Positions 1-13,352 of a DNA stretch of 64,000 nt are shown piece by piece (within the stretch, counting starts at the first letter, position 1; every line of letters begins with the position of its first letter). The stretch lies in contig JANTQA010000060.1 of NCBI GenBank assembly GCA_027625915.1, positions 3,472,001 to 3,536,000 of the forward strand, given 5' to 3'. A model generated the notes under the pieces. That model ran no database searches. It was given only the letters and a program-made list of their open reading frames with translations, and was not told where the DNA came from. This stretch comes from Anaeramoeba flamelloides (taxonomy: Eukaryota > Metamonada > Anaeramoebidae). The translations under genes were made by a program, and so were the position numbers.

Positions 1-94
1 GTCTTTGAAATTAGTGAGGATTATTAATTCAAGAAAAATTTCATTGATTTTTTCTCATTGCTTATGATTATTGAAGGGTGGTGATCCACCAAAG

Positions 95-300
95 TTACAT
101 CCTGTTTGCCGTTAGGGTTTTTTTTTAATTTTTGAAAGAAACCGAAAATTAAATAAATTTTCTTTTAATTTCTGAAATTAAAAAAAAACTACTGTTAGCT
201 TTTCCAGACTTTCCAAGAATTGAGTAAAATATCAGATTTTTCTCTATTCTTTTGAATTCTGGAAAAGCTAGGCAACCTAGACACTATATGGAACTCTATG
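95..300. repeat. Dispersed fold-back repeat, copy 1
   Basis: This is a member of a repeat family found throughout the window. Its hallmark is two facing arms related to TTTTCCAGAATTC and AAAGAATTGAGTAAAATC, here around 195-265, preceded by GTTAGG and T-rich tracts. Other copies lie near 9975, 37395, 39735, 44668, 45640 and 61800. The reading frames that cross it are accidental. Confidence 0.55.
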
Positions 301-419
301 GAACTTACAGAAACTCTGAATTTATTTTTAGAGTTTTCTCTCCTGGCTATAATGGCGGCAAGGTTATCACCCAAATTCTCATTTATTTTCCTTTTTCCAC
401 TAATTATATTTTGCGCCAA

Positions 420-3040
420 TCAAATAGAAATTTCTGAAAAGGAAGATCTATTCCTAAATTTTCTAGTTTATGAAATTATTTTAATTTGCCATTTTTCATG
501 GCTAATTGAAATTTCTTCTTTTATTTATCTATTTGATTGGTAAAGTATTACAATTAGATTTTTTTATACTTTTATCATTTTTTTTTTATACTAATTTTAT
601 TTGAGATGAATGTTTCGCTCTTGGAAACTAATTCTCAGTTTTTATTTTATGGAATATTATCTCAATAAAATTAAAATTTTCCATATTAATCAATAATCAA
701 ACAAAAATTACCATATTTTAGTATCTTTAATGAAAAATAATTCTTCATTTGAAATTATTATTTTTTCACCTGGTTAAGAGTTAATCGGTTTTCTAAGGTT
801 TTATCAGTACTCTACAATATTAATTAATTTTATTTACTATTTATCTCATTGAAAAATAAAGAAGAACAAAAAACTTAATTATCCAATTCTTTATTATCAA
901 GTAATTTGGAAATGATTTGAGTTTTTTTTTTTTTCATTTTACAAATGAATTATTAAAGAGGATCAAATATTTGTGAATCTGCTAATAAAGATTTTCTGAT
1001 ATTCATTATATCATGGCTGTGGAATGTATGAAATATTTTTATATAAGAATACCCATGTATTATAGAACTTTTCAAATATAAACCCCATTTCACTCAAAAA
1101 GGCGCAGCTAAAAATGTAAAGTATCTTTTCGATTTAATGAAACTGTTAAAATAATGATTAAATTAACCAATAACAAGAATAAACTTCAAATTAGAGTTAC
1201 TATTATTTAAAAAATACCTATCCAAACTCAAAATTTTCCAAAAAAAAAAAATAAAAATAAAAAGTGAATAAATACCTAGAGACAAATCAAGAGAACTTTG
1301 AATGGAAAAATTCTTGATTTATTTAGAAAAATTAAATTGATCACAATTTTTATTAAATACTAAATCAATCATTTTAAAAGAAATAATCAGATATTAATTT
1401 TTATCATTTTTATTAAATTTTTTTCCAATAGTTTGTAATTTTCGAATTGCTTTTCATAATACATAAAAATGAAAATTGAAAAATGTGAAGAAAAAATAAC
1501 AAAAAGAACTAATTATAGAATAATAAAAATCAAAAAAAACATTTTTGATTAATAAATTAAAATATTTTGAAAAATGGAAATTAAATTAAAATATTTTTTT
1601 TTTGATACATTTTCAGATATTTATCAATTCCTATCAAAATAAACTTCATATAATAACTTGTCCAAAATAATTAAATAACCAACTCGAGAAATAATATCTT
1701 TTTGATTTAGAGTTCATATTTTGAAAATTATGTTGTTTTGAAGATGAAAATAATGGAAATCTAAGTAATTCAAGAATAATAATTAAAAAATTTTGGATGG
1801 TTCCTTTTTCTGGGATAAGAGTTCTTTCATCACAATCATTTCTTTTCTAAAAATTGCTGATTTTGAGATATTCGACATGATATGCGGAATATTCATAAAT
1901 ATAGGAAAAAAGTGAAGATTAATTATTGATAGGTATGCTTGATTTTGAAATAAAATTAAAAACTTTCTATATTGTTTATAATTTTTAAAAAACTTCCACT
2001 TGCTCTTGTACAATCTATGGATTTTTACTTTTGTATGTTAAATTATCATCATGTGTGGATAAATATCCATTTTTTGTTGGTAGATTGTTCAAATACAATA
2101 TTATCAGAGAAAAACGCATAATAAATTGGTAAAATGTTCTGATTGAAATTTTACTATTTTGAGTTTTTTTGAAAACTTTAAGAAATTCATTTATATTAAA
2201 AAAAAATTAGTAACTTTTGTGAATAAAACAAGTCTAATTTAAAATCAACTTTTTTACCTTTATGTTGTACTCACAGTGGTGTAAATAACCATGTTAAAAA
2301 CCTTTAACCCATTTCAAAAATTTAACTTTTATTTTTTTTTTTCAGACTTGGGTATTGGAAGATAAGAAGACATATATTCTTGATTAAGATTTAAATTGGC
2401 TTTAGTGGTTAGATCTTTGATTAACCAAAATGATTCAATAATATGAAATGATTTTGTTTCAAAATCTTAATCCTATTTTTAAAATTGAGATTAAATGTGT
2501 TTTTTTAAAAAATTCAAAAAATGAAATTTTACTCATTTTTTTATCAAAAAAATCACATTTTAATCTTTCAATATCTCTTAATTATTTTTTAATATGTAAT
2601 TAAAGAACTCTATTTCTTGTTTATGTAATGTTTTTGTACCATTAATTTGTTATTTCTTTTATTTCTACATTCAGCCAATATTTTTTGTATGAGTTAAATT
2701 TTAGGAATGGAATAAAGTAAAAAACCCGACTATTTCCACAACCCAACTGAATATAATTTTAAAATATATTTATTCCCTCAACAAAAGAAAACCAAAAAGT
2801 GAAGAGAAAAATAAGTAAACAAGATGGAACTTTTGATTTTCAAACAATTTCAAGTCAAATTTAAATTTCGAAAAAAGTAAATTGATTTTAACCAAAATGA
2901 TAAATTTTTCATGAAAAAAGTCAAATGAAACAGATTATAAACTTTAAAATAGTTCTTATATATTTTATAGTATTTTAGTAGACACTGTTATTCGTAAGTG
3001 CCCAAAATCAAAGAAAAAAAAAAATAAAAATTTGTATAAT
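420..3040. other. Gene-free AT-rich stretch
   Basis: Very AT-rich, homopolymer-rich DNA. I see no conserved coding signal, RNA gene or terminal inverted repeats here. The short open frame on the minus strand near 1783-2013 has no recognisable motif and I treat it as chance. Confidence 0.5.
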
Positions 3041-3042
3041 CA

Positions 3043-3305
3043 ATCTGGTATTTGAATTAACAATGGGAAGAATTTTCACTTTTAATATTTTCAATTTCCT
3101 TATTTCAAAAAGAACCACAAACTTAGAACCTACTTCTTTGGAAACTCTATTTATAAATCCTAGAAAAGGAAGTGAAAATTTTTTCCCATTTAGAATTTAA
3201 ATACCATTACTGGTATTTGATATAAAAATGGGAAAAATTCTCACTTCGTTTTCAATTTCCTATTTCAAACAAAGCCACAAATTACATCTTGGTGAACCAT
3301 TTTTT
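3043..3305. mobile_element. TA-flanked MITE (CTGGTATTTGAA ends) plus a half copy
   Basis: A short non-autonomous element runs about 3043-3210. It starts CTGGTATTTGAATT then AATGGGAAGAATTTTCACTT, and its right end carries the inverted equivalent (AAGTGAAAATTTTTTCCCATT then AAATACCA). A second left half follows directly from about 3208, starting TACTGGTATTTGA. Related copies are at 28105-28331 and 30644-30808. The TA at the ends suggests a Tc1/mariner-type mini-element; that is inference. Confidence 0.6.
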
Positions 3306-3349
3306 TATCTTTTTTTAATTTGGACCGATTATTAATTGTTAGAATATTG

Positions 3350-5605
3350 ATGACCAGCCTTCCGACTATCTCAATTGGAGAGACAACAAACACTAAAAAT
3401 GAAGAAACAATTTGGTGTGAAGTTTGTCTTAACGAAGAAAACAAAAAGGTACCAGCTTATTTTTATTGTCGGGATTGTAAAGAAAATATTTGCCGAAATT
3501 GTGATTCAATTCACAAAAGAGGAAAATTTAAAAAGCATAAAAGAGATCTAATTAAAAGTAAGTTTTTCTTTTCTTTTCTTTTATTTTTCTTTCATTTTTT
3601 TGATGTTTTTCTTTTCGTTGAATTAAAAATAATTCCTCTTTTTTTTTGGAAAATTTAAAACCGATCGTAATCATTTAAAAACATTTCTTTGTTCCCAAAA
3701 AAATTTCATTTTTCAATTTTCTCGATTAAGTGACTAGTAACTCTTAATTATTTTTTTTTCATCCCAAATCAAATAGAGTAATTATTTACACATAAGGATA
3801 CAATTAAATCCGATGTACGAAACTTCGTTTATCAAATTTAAAGAAATGAGTTTACATTTTTAAAAGAGTTCATTTTCCCCAATTAATTTTCAATCAAAAG
3901 AACTTGTGCTTTTTTTTTATATTTTTGGAGATCAAAAAAGAAAAAAAAAAATTTGTCAAAACATTTTTATTTCGATCAAATTTCACTTTTAGTAATTTCT
4001 GAGAGTTTTTATGAACAAGTAACCTTGAACTTTTTATCTTATTCTAAAAATACAATAAAAATAATTCAAATATTGTATCATTGAAGATCGAAAAAAATTG
4101 ATAATCTATTTTATTCACAAATATTTATTAGATTTCTTGAAATTTCAAAAGATTAGAAAATATTCTTTTTCAAATACCAAGAGTATAAACAAGGAACTGT
4201 TAGTATTAAAATCAATTATTTGAATATATCTATTATTTATTTTTTATTAGAATTATTTATTTGAATTCGTTTTGTTTGTTTGAAAATCTTTAAAAAATTG
4301 AGAAATAAAAATTAGTAAAGCCTATTTGATATATTTAATTTTTGGGTTGTTAATAACTCACTGAAAAAATCAACACTGTGATTATTAATTATTGATTTTA
4401 AATAATCAAATTAAAAAGTATTTCTGAAGATTATAAGTTGAAATTTTCAAGGTTTGAAAAAAGTATTTTGGGAGAATTTTTAATTCCTTTTTTTGGTTCT
4501 TTTTCTCGTATTTTTTTTTGATAAAAAGAAAATATTGATTTGAACTGTTCATTGAATCAAAAAATTATATTTTTCAAATAGTTTAAAATAATTATTGTAA
4601 TTTTTTTTGAAATTAAGTAGATTTTTTAAACTGAGGTATTTAAAAACTTAGTGGTTTCATTTTTAAAGTGTATTTTGGTAAACTTCCTTTACAGGCAATA
4701 AGATTTCAATCTTCCTTTAAAAGAAAATAATTTTTTTTAAATAATTTGGAAATATGTAGGATTTTAAACTTTTCTAAATGAGAAAAATGGATCAGACTTT
4801 TAAAAACAATAATTCATTTCTGAAAATAGTATTAAAAGTAAGCCATGCCTTGTAGTTATCAGATTTTTACTTTATTTTTCAATTTCAAGATACGGTAAAT
4901 TTTTTTTTAATTTGTTAGTAAATTTACAAGAAGATTTTTTTTAGTTTACTAATCCCTTAAACTGTTCACTCTACAAACCCTTTTTATGTTAATCAAACTA
5001 TTTCTTTCTTTTTTGTAATTAAAAAAAAAATTTTTTTTTTTTTCCATTCAAAACAACCCAATTAGATCAAGAAAATGAAGAAAATGATTTTCAACAAACA
5101 ATCAATTGCCCAATTCATCAAAATAAAAAACTAACACGATATTGCAAAATTTGTCAAAAGCTAATTTGTTCTGAGTGTAGCTTTGAACACTCAAACCACG
5201 AAACAATTTCCTTTGATCAACCAATGGATTTTTATAAAGAATTAATCAGCAATCAAAAAAAATGCACTCAAGGTCAACTTCTCAATATTGGTCAAATATT
5301 TAAGCAATTAAACCACACAAAGAAGAGCCTTAAAAAGGATCAAGAAATGATTTTAAATGAGATCTCAGAATATTATACGAACCAAAAAAAGCTTTTGGGT
5401 TTACTTGAAGAAAATGAATTGAAAAAGATCAACAACTTTTTTGACGAAGTGTATGGGGTTATCGAAAAAGAAAAACAAATAAAACTCAATACATTTGCTA
5501 CATCCCAAAAACGAGTTAACCAATATCAAGAATTAGAAACAAGTCTAGAACAATCCGAAAATTTCAAATTTTATCATCAATTTTCAAAATTGGAATTTAA
5601 AAAAG
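3350..5605 (+). CDS. B-box zinc-finger/coiled-coil protein (TRIM-like), 3' end unresolved
   Basis: Two exons, inferred by eye. Exon 1 (3350-3557) starts at ATG; the open frame extends upstream only to a non-ATG codon. It encodes a zinc-binding B-box with WCEVC, YCRDC, ICRNC and two closing histidines. It ends at GTAAGT. Exon 2 starts at 5066 after TTAG, in matching phase 1, and encodes a second B-box (CPIHQ, RYCKICQK, ICSEC, HSNH) followed by about 110 residues of charged heptad-like coiled coil. A GTTTGT donor follows 5605, again leaving one base of a codon, so the protein must continue or is truncated. B-boxes plus coiled coil are the core of TRIM-type scaffold proteins; there is no RING domain. 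Intron 1 is largely a transposon (3726-4960). A phase-compatible acceptor exists at 8119/8120, which would fuse this to the TLDc gene; otherwise this is a 5' fragment cut off by insertions. Confidence 0.75.
3726..4960. mobile_element. TTAA-flanked DNA transposon in intron 1 (1.24 kb)
   Basis: The element is bounded by TTAA on both sides. Its ends are TTAAGTGACTAGTAACT on the left and GTTTACTAATCCCTTAA on the right. A full-length copy in the opposite orientation lies at 56607-57827. TTAA target duplication is the hallmark of piggyBac-type elements. There is no long open frame, so it is non-autonomous or decayed. It explains most of the length of the host gene's intron. Confidence 0.8.
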
Positions 5606-5806
5606 GTTTGTTATTTTTTTTTGATTTTGTTTGAATTAATTAAACTTAAAATTGGTAGTGTCATTTTTAACAAAGTTTTCAAAAGTATCTTTAAAAACAT
5701 TTATAAAATCGATTATGAACCTAGTAGACCTATTATTGGGGATTATTTGAAAAATTTTTTTGTCAAACTTTTTTAAAATGAAATAAACCTCTAAAATACA
5801 AATAAA

Positions 5807-6305
5807 GTTGTGAAAAAAATACCAGACATGATTAAAATACAAAAAAAGATTTTTTAATTGTGAAGATTAGAAAAATTGTAGTGTAGATTCTTTTATTTAA
5901 AATTAAATTCTTTTTTTTTTATAGATCAAATTTTTAAAATTATAACTTAACCACTTGTTAGAATGACAATTAATGAAATTACACTTGTTCAAAACACCAT
6001 TCAATCAATCAAAAAACAAGAATAAAAATTATCATTTTCCAAACTCGAGCAAACTTCTCTATAAAACTCTATTGGTTTTCAAAAAAAGTTGATCTACTTA
6101 TTTTATCAAACAATTACTCGAGTATTCTAGAGACACCCTACTTTAATGAACTTTAGGTAGGTTTATTACCAGGCTCATGAAAATTTTGGTTATTCACTAA
6201 AAAGGATTTGGTTTAAAACCAAAGAATCTACACACAAATTTTCTTAATATTCACAATTAAAAATCTTGTAAGGGATTTTAATCATGTCGAGTATTTTTTT
6301 CATTA
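5807..6305. mobile_element. Inverted-repeat element, AATACCGGACATG family, short copy
   Basis: The left end (TGAAAAAAATACCAGACATG) and right end (CATGTCGAGTATTTTTTTCA) are inverted copies, extending inward through AAGATTTTTAATTGTGAA. The interior matches the start of the gene carried by the longer copy at 25249-26329. Most of that copy's 3' interior is missing here. The outermost bases are degenerate, so the exact ends and target duplication are uncertain. Confidence 0.7.
5963..6170 (+). pseudogene. Broken copy of the transposon-borne small gene
   Basis: This starts with ATG and matches the first exon of the gene at 25408-25843 nearly base for base (target region TTGTTCAAAACACCATTCAA). It has an in-frame stop after about 18 codons (CAAGAATAAAAA) and small indels later. 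The donor GTAGGT after ACTTTAG is still present. Function of the intact relative is unknown. Confidence 0.65.
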
Positions 6306-6492
6306 ATATCTTTCTAAAATGGGAAAGAAAGACGAAATCTAAATCAATATTGAAATTGTTGTAAAGTTTGTTTGATCAAATGAAATTTTATCATAATTAA
6401 TGCCCTTTTTGGTGCGGTTAATATCTTTCTTATCTGTTGCTCTCAAAAATTATTTACTTAAAATTTCACAAAGATATAGTTTATGTTTTTAA

Positions 6493-6905
6493 AAAAATAA
6501 ATAGCAAAATTATTTATTTAAAACTCAAAAATATTTAAATGGACACTCAAGCTCAACAATTCTAAAATTCAGAACATTTACCAACCGCTTAAATAGATAT
6601 TACTATGTAATTAATAAAAATTCAAATAAATTTTGTGCTTTATGTTTAAAGTATAAACAAAAGGAAATTATAGAAAATATTGATCATTTTTATGGGTATG
6701 TCCTTTCCTTTGAAAAAGATAGATCAATTTTTCTCAATAAATTAAAAGAAATAAATCTTAATGAAATAATTTTAAACTGTGATAGTTTGAAATTATTTTT
6801 ATTAATTAATAATCGTGAAATCTATGATTTTGTACTTAAATTTCTGAAAGGAAATTTAATTCTTTTGGAATCTATAGGGTAATTTATACTACTTCAATAA
6901 TAAAA
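6493..6905 (+). mobile_element. 5'-truncated LINE tail with zinc-finger C-terminus
   Basis: The interrupted frame reads like the C-terminus of a non-LTR retrotransposon polyprotein: FCALCLKYKQ, then IENIDHF and CPF, the C-C-H-C pattern known as zf-RVT. It ends in an AATAATAAAAA tail. Closely related tails are at 45195-45617 and 59481-59883, and a fragment at 26125-26250. Only the last ~400 bp is present, typical of 5'-truncated LINE insertions. I could not fix a target duplication for this copy. Confidence 0.75.
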
Positions 6906-8097
6906 AAAAATATAATTTTTTTTTTTCTTTCTAAATCAAGAGTTTCCAAAAAAAGTCTAAAAATATACTTACACAATTTCCAAGAATTAACTTTATTGCT
7001 AATAAAAATAATACGTAACTGTTTTTAGTTTTATAGATTGGAAACATGTGAAATTTTGAATTCAAAAAAATAGACACAAATCAATCAATTGCTTATATGA
7101 GGTTAACTAGTTCATTCCATAAGCCAGAACACAAATAATAAAAAAAAACAAAATTCAGGAACTCTACAAGATTTCATTATATTTCTAAAGAATACTAAAT
7201 CCTTGGATAATATTTATTATTGTTACTTAAAATGTAAACTCTTTTTCAAATAAGTGGGACAAAAAATTTCAAGAAATATTCATAATTGAATCAAGTTAAA
7301 TTTTGGTTTCATTCTAAAATCTAAGAAACGCTTTAAAATCGAAAAAAAAACACTCAAATGAATCTTTAAAACTCATTAAAACAAAAACATAAAAATTAAA
7401 TTAAAATATTTTAAAAAATTGATGTTCCCTTTTATTTGAAATGAGAAATCTCGTTTTGGAAATTGTAAAGAAAAAAAATATAAAATCAATAAGAAACTTT
7501 GAACAAGGTGAATTGAGAAAAAGTTCTCTACATTTTATTTATAATTCTCTACAGCATCAAACTTTTGTTCTTTAAAGTCTCATTTTCAAGATAAAGCCGT
7601 AATTCATCTGGGTATTTTGTTGGAATTGTTTTTTTTTCTTGATTTCCTTTTTTTCGTTGGTACAGACATCAATCCAATTATGGTCTTTCAAAATTTCACT
7701 ATATCTAGCTCATTCGAAATCAAACTTAAACTGTTTCCAGTTTTATACTTTTAGATTATTTCCAAATTGGTTTCTTCTTATCTTGCTTTTTCATTTTCCA
7801 ACTGTTCATTATTCAGAAATTAAAAAAAAATAAAAAAAAATGAAAAAATGAATAATTAAAATGAAAATCACCAATAAGTAATTATCTTATTAACAATCAA
7901 TTTCAATGGTATTGATGATTTGAGAGGTGTACCCTTTTGTTTGAAAAAGAGTTTATTTATATTTTAGCTTTTTTTTTTTTTTTTTTAATTTTGAAAAAAA
8001 AAAAAGTAATTTAAAAGTTGTTAATACTAACTAATTATTTATTTCTCCATTTAATCAATACAAAAAAATAAATAAAACAAAAAAAAAAAAATTTAAT
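6906..8097. other. Gene-free stretch between the two B-box blocks
   Basis: AT-rich DNA without a recognisable exon. I looked for an extra B-box exon that would give the downstream gene its own first zinc finger and did not find one. The stretch ends in poly-T and poly-A tracts just before the next coding block. Confidence 0.4.
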
Positions 8098-9711
8098 ATG
8101 TTAATTAAAATAAAAATAGAACAAGAAAAAACAATTTTCCAATTCCCAAGATTTTGTCAAAAACACAAAAACGCATATGAATTTTTTTGTCTTGATTGTA
8201 AAAAAATCCTATGTAGCCATTGTGCAATTCTTAACCATACAAATTGCAAAAAAACAAATAATTTAAAAGAAGGGTGCGAATATATTAATGATGAATTAGA
8301 AGGCTTGATAAACGATATACAAATCATTCACAACGAAAAAAAAGAATTTGTGGAAGTGATTAAAAATGAAAAAATCAAGTGCTTACAAGAAAAGCAAAAT
8401 AATTTAAATTTAGTCAGAAAAAATTATCAAAAAGTGAATGCGTTAATACATAAACAATTCAAAAATATGCTTGAAGAAATATCAATTCATCAAAATCGCA
8501 AATATCTCAACTTAAATGATCAATTAAATCACCTCGTCATGGAGGAAGAAAATAATCTGGAGAAATCCAAAATGTTCATCAAGGAAATTGAAGTTTCAAA
8601 GAAATATAATAATTACTTAGAAGTATTATTAAACTATTTTAAATTATTAAAGTTAAAACCAATTTTAAATAAAAAAAATCAATTAATTTGTGATTCAAAA
8701 TTTAAAAAAATTAGTTCAATTTCAAAATATTTCAAAAAGGCGATAAGAAATTGGAAGTTAAATTATCCAAAATTTGATATATCCAAAACCCAAATCATTT
8801 TCCCATCGGAAATTTTAGTAGAAAATAAAGTTCAATTTACAATTATTCTCAAAAACCAACTTGGCCAAGTTATAAATGCAAAAGAATCTGACCTGCATCC
8901 CAAAATTTCCATTTCCACAGAAAATTCGGATGAAATGATCACTGAAATGAGCAACTTTGTAGAGGGAAGCAATAACGAATTGATGGGAGAATTTTCATGG
9001 ACAAGGGAAGCGGAGGGGGTGTATAATATTCATTTAACTATTAATGGTCAAAGGCACCCCGAGTCACCTTTTAATTTAAGTGTAATTGATGAAAAATTTT
9101 TAAAGGATTCGGAAATCCTACAAAAAGAAAACAATCCCAAATTCAACCAAACAATTCAAAAATGGGTCAAAGAAGCTGGGTGCAATTCTTATTTCAAAAG
9201 TTGCTTTAATACCAGAATAGATGGCTTTGGACATCAAGCATTTCACAAAAAATGCGATAACAGGGATAAATCAATTCTCTTAATCAAATGTAACAATGGC
9301 TCCTTGTTTGGGGGGTTTGCTGCAGTGTGTTGGGACTCAAGAGGGGTTTATAAACAATCAACAGGAAATAAATCCTTTCTTTTTTCACTAATTAGTCTTG
9401 ATCAAAATTTCACAGTGCCTCTAAAAATGAATGTGTTTCAGAATAACAAATACGAACTTCGATGTGAGCGAAAGTACGGACCCACATTTGGTGGTGGCGC
9501 ATATGATCTATCTCTAGGATATGGTAGTCATGATATGAATAATAATCAATATACTATTTCAAATCTTGGATATACCTATAAAGCTCCTTTTGGGTACACT
9601 TACCAATCAGATGAAGCAAGCAAATTCTTGGCTGGATCCACTCAGTTTTTTGATATTTCCCAGATTGAAGTCTTTTGTGAAGAAAAAAAATGGTTTCAAA
9701 AATTATTATAA
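8098..9711 (+). CDS. B-box / coiled-coil / filamin repeat / TLDc domain protein
   Basis: 537 codons from the ATG at 8098. Domains in order: a B-box (residues about 20-60: FCQKHKNAYEFFCLDCKK, ILCSHCAILNH); a charged coiled coil (about 65-200); an immunoglobulin-like filamin/ABP280 repeat (about 223-330, ending GVYNIHLTINGQRHPESPF, the typical filamin strand with its closing SPF); and a TLDc domain (about 350-531: LLIKCNNGSLFGGFAAVCW, then FGGGAYDLSLGYG and a final IEVF strand). B-box/coiled-coil/filamin is a TRIM2/3-like scaffold order; TLDc is found in oxidation-resistance and V-ATPase-interacting proteins. The fusion suggests a cytoplasmic adaptor, but its role is inference. The start is uncertain: an acceptor AATAG at 8119 would place AACAAGAA in phase with the donor at 5605, making this the 3' part of one gene beginning at 3350. 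Confidence 0.88.
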   Translation: MLIKIKIEQEKTIFQFPRFCQKHKNAYEFFCLDCKKILCSHCAILNHTNCKKTNNLKEGCEYINDELEGLINDIQIIHNEKKEFVEVIKNEKIKCLQEKQNNLNLVRKNYQKVNALIHKQFKNMLEEISIHQNRKYLNLNDQLNHLVMEEENNLEKSKMFIKEIEVSKKYNNYLEVLLNYFKLLKLKPILNKKNQLICDSKFKKISSISKYFKKAIRNWKLNYPKFDISKTQIIFPSEILVENKVQFTIILKNQLGQVINAKESDLHPKISISTENSDEMITEMSNFVEGSNNELMGEFSWTREAEGVYNIHLTINGQRHPESPFNLSVIDEKFLKDSEILQKENNPKFNQTIQKWVKEAGCNSYFKSCFNTRIDGFGHQAFHKKCDNRDKSILLIKCNNGSLFGGFAAVCWDSRGVYKQSTGNKSFLFSLISLDQNFTVPLKMNVFQNNKYELRCERKYGPTFGGGAYDLSLGYGSHDMNNNQYTISNLGYTYKAPFGYTYQSDEASKFLAGSTQFFDISQIEVFCEEKKWFQKLL

Positions 9712-11000
9712 AATTTCAAACAGAATGCACCAAATTCCATTCAATTCTATTCAATTAAAGTCAATTGATATTTATTGGTTATCCAGATTTAACACCAGTT
9801 CAAAAATTATCACATATTAAAATTTTAATTTTAATTTTTGACTTTAGTCATTATTGAATTTTTAATTTCAATTGAAAAATGAACTTTCAGTAATTTTTTT
9901 TATTTATTGATTTTCTTTTTTTATTTTAACCATGATTCTATTACGTCTGGTAATAAATAACGTGTTGGTAGAGTGGAGTTCGTTTTTCTTGGAGTTTTTA
10001 ATTAAATTCTGAAAATTTTTCTATTTTCAAAATAAAGATGAAACTTCAGAAAAGCTAAACGCATATTTTTTTTATTTATGAAATAAAAAAAAGGCTAACA
10101 TTTTTTTTTTTTTTAATTAAAAGAAGAAAGTAAAATCTATAATTTTCTATCAATTCTTTTGAATTCTGAAAAGTATAACCAAAGTAAATAATTTTTAATT
10201 TCTTAATACAAATGATATTATTATTTTTATAAAATTTAATATTTTATTTATTTTTCTTTTTTTTTTTTCTTGTGATAAATTTTTCTTTGATTGCTCTTTT
10301 CTTTCAATAAATAAATGATCTTTTTTTTTTTTTTTTTTTTAATAATCTTGGCTTAAAAATAATAATTCGTAAAGTATATTTCTCTTTTATTTCCTAGAAT
10401 AATTGACTTATCTAATGGGGAAGTAATAAAAACTACTTTATGTATTATATAAAAAGTTACATATTTTAAACTATTTCCTAATTTCCTTGTAAATTTGTTT
10501 GAGTACCTCTTCATTTTATCTTTAATTATGATGTACAATTGGATGTATGTGAAATAAAAATGATGATAAGTTTTTAAATTTGCATTATTAAACTCGAATT
10601 CGATATTATAATGAGTTAAAACATTTCAAAGAAACACTATAGATCAATTTGAGAAATTTTACTCAAGATAATTTTGATTTTTGAAAATTATGAAAATAAT
10701 TTTTTTGTTATTGATTTTAATTTCATTTTATATATTCAATTACAAATAGTTTGGTTTGATTAATTTTTTTTTTGAAAATTTGATATTTGGTAAATGTTGG
10801 GTTCTTTTAAATAAAAATACTTGAAAAAAATAAATTGGGTTATCTAGCATTTAATCCATCAATAATTATTAATTAAAATTAATTAATTAGTTGTGTCTAA
10901 CATTTTGGAAAAATGGTAATTGTGTCGAAAAAGATATTTCAAAAATTTTGACTCTTTTGAAATAATAAATTGAAAAAAAAAATCAATCTTTTGTGTTCAA
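9712..11000. other. Gene-free stretch with a fold-back repeat copy
   Basis: AT-rich. A degenerate member of the fold-back family lies at about 9975-10180 (CTGAAAAGTATAACC end, TCTTTTGAATTCTG arm). I see no exon or RNA gene. Confidence 0.4.
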
Positions 11001-11204
11001 TGTCATCAGTTATACTTTCAAGATACAAAATTTCAATGAAATTTAAGGGACAAAAAAATGTTCAAATTAAAGAGACAAATTTTTGGATATTTTTTTTTCG
11101 ACAAATTATTTTATTTGAATTTGGAATTTTGTGTATTAATTTAAGATTTTTTATTTGTTTTAGATTTGGTTCAGAGTTTGTTTCTTAAAATTGGAACTTA
11201 CTGG
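11001..11204. mobile_element. Palindromic MITE, GTTCCACTTTTAAG family, diverged copy
   Basis: About 200 bp, palindromic. The left arm reads CAGTTATACTTTCAAGATAC then TTTCAATGAAATTTAAGG; the right arm ends TAAAATTGGAACTTACTG. Better copies at 16583-16780 and 43386-43579 share the interior (AAATCTCAAATTAAGGCACAAAATT). TA-flanked CAGT ends indicate a Tc1/mariner-derived mini-element (inference). Confidence 0.65.
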
Positions 11205-12677
<1,473 letters not shown>

Positions 12678-12778
12678 TTTTGCTAAATACGGCAATATAT
12701 CGAGTAGACTAAGGAATCACAAAATGTGAAGAATTTTGAAGAAGTAAAAAAAGATAATTAGTTGAAATTTTATCTTTT

Positions 12779-13352
12779 TTAAGGTTTACAATTCCTGAAT
12801 TTTGAAAAAAGACTATCTTGTTTCTGGTGGAGTCATGAATTATTATTCTGGTTTTAGACTAATTGGATTTGTGATTTGGCATGGGTTTTTAGAGTTGTCA
12901 AAAAAGATAATTTTTTGATAATTTCATATTTTCAATTCCTAAATCCAAAGTTATTGGTCTAAGGCTATTGTTTTGGAACTTAAGTTATTATAAAAATGTG
13001 ATTTTTGGGGTTTCAATTTAATTTTTCAATTAGTAGTGGTTGAATTTAGTACTTTTAGGAAAATTATTTTTTTATTGAGTTAATTGATTAAAAGGGAAAT
13101 AAATATTTCAATCAACAAACGAAAATATAAAACTCATTCTTAAATACCAGCCGATATATTCTTATCTATAAAGAAATCTTCACATCGGATTTCAGAAATA
13201 AAAAAAATAAATTGTCAAAAATTACCATCTTGAACCACTATTAAAACTCATTTCAAGAACAAGATCGATCAGCTAAGAACCAAATTAACAATTCATGACT
13301 CCACCAGAAACAAGATAGTCTTTTTTCAAATTTCAGGGATTGTAAACCTTAA
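12779..13352. mobile_element. TTAA-flanked element with about 60 bp terminal inverted repeats
   Basis: The left end TTAAGGTTTACAATTCCTGA and right end TCAGGGATTGTAAACCTTAA are inverted copies over about 60 bp with only two mismatches. The shared core includes GACTATCTTGTTTCTGGTGG. TTAA lies at both boundaries. No open frame longer than 60 codons. A decayed right end of the same family is at 54280-54375. Confidence 0.85.

Noticed and set aside
1783-2013. 76-residue minus-strand frame
   Set aside because: No motif, no splice context and composition equal to the surrounding intergenic DNA.
3320-3349. TTG start for the first B-box gene
   Set aside because: An ATG at 3350 lies in the same frame just before the conserved B-box; non-ATG starts are not expected in a eukaryote.
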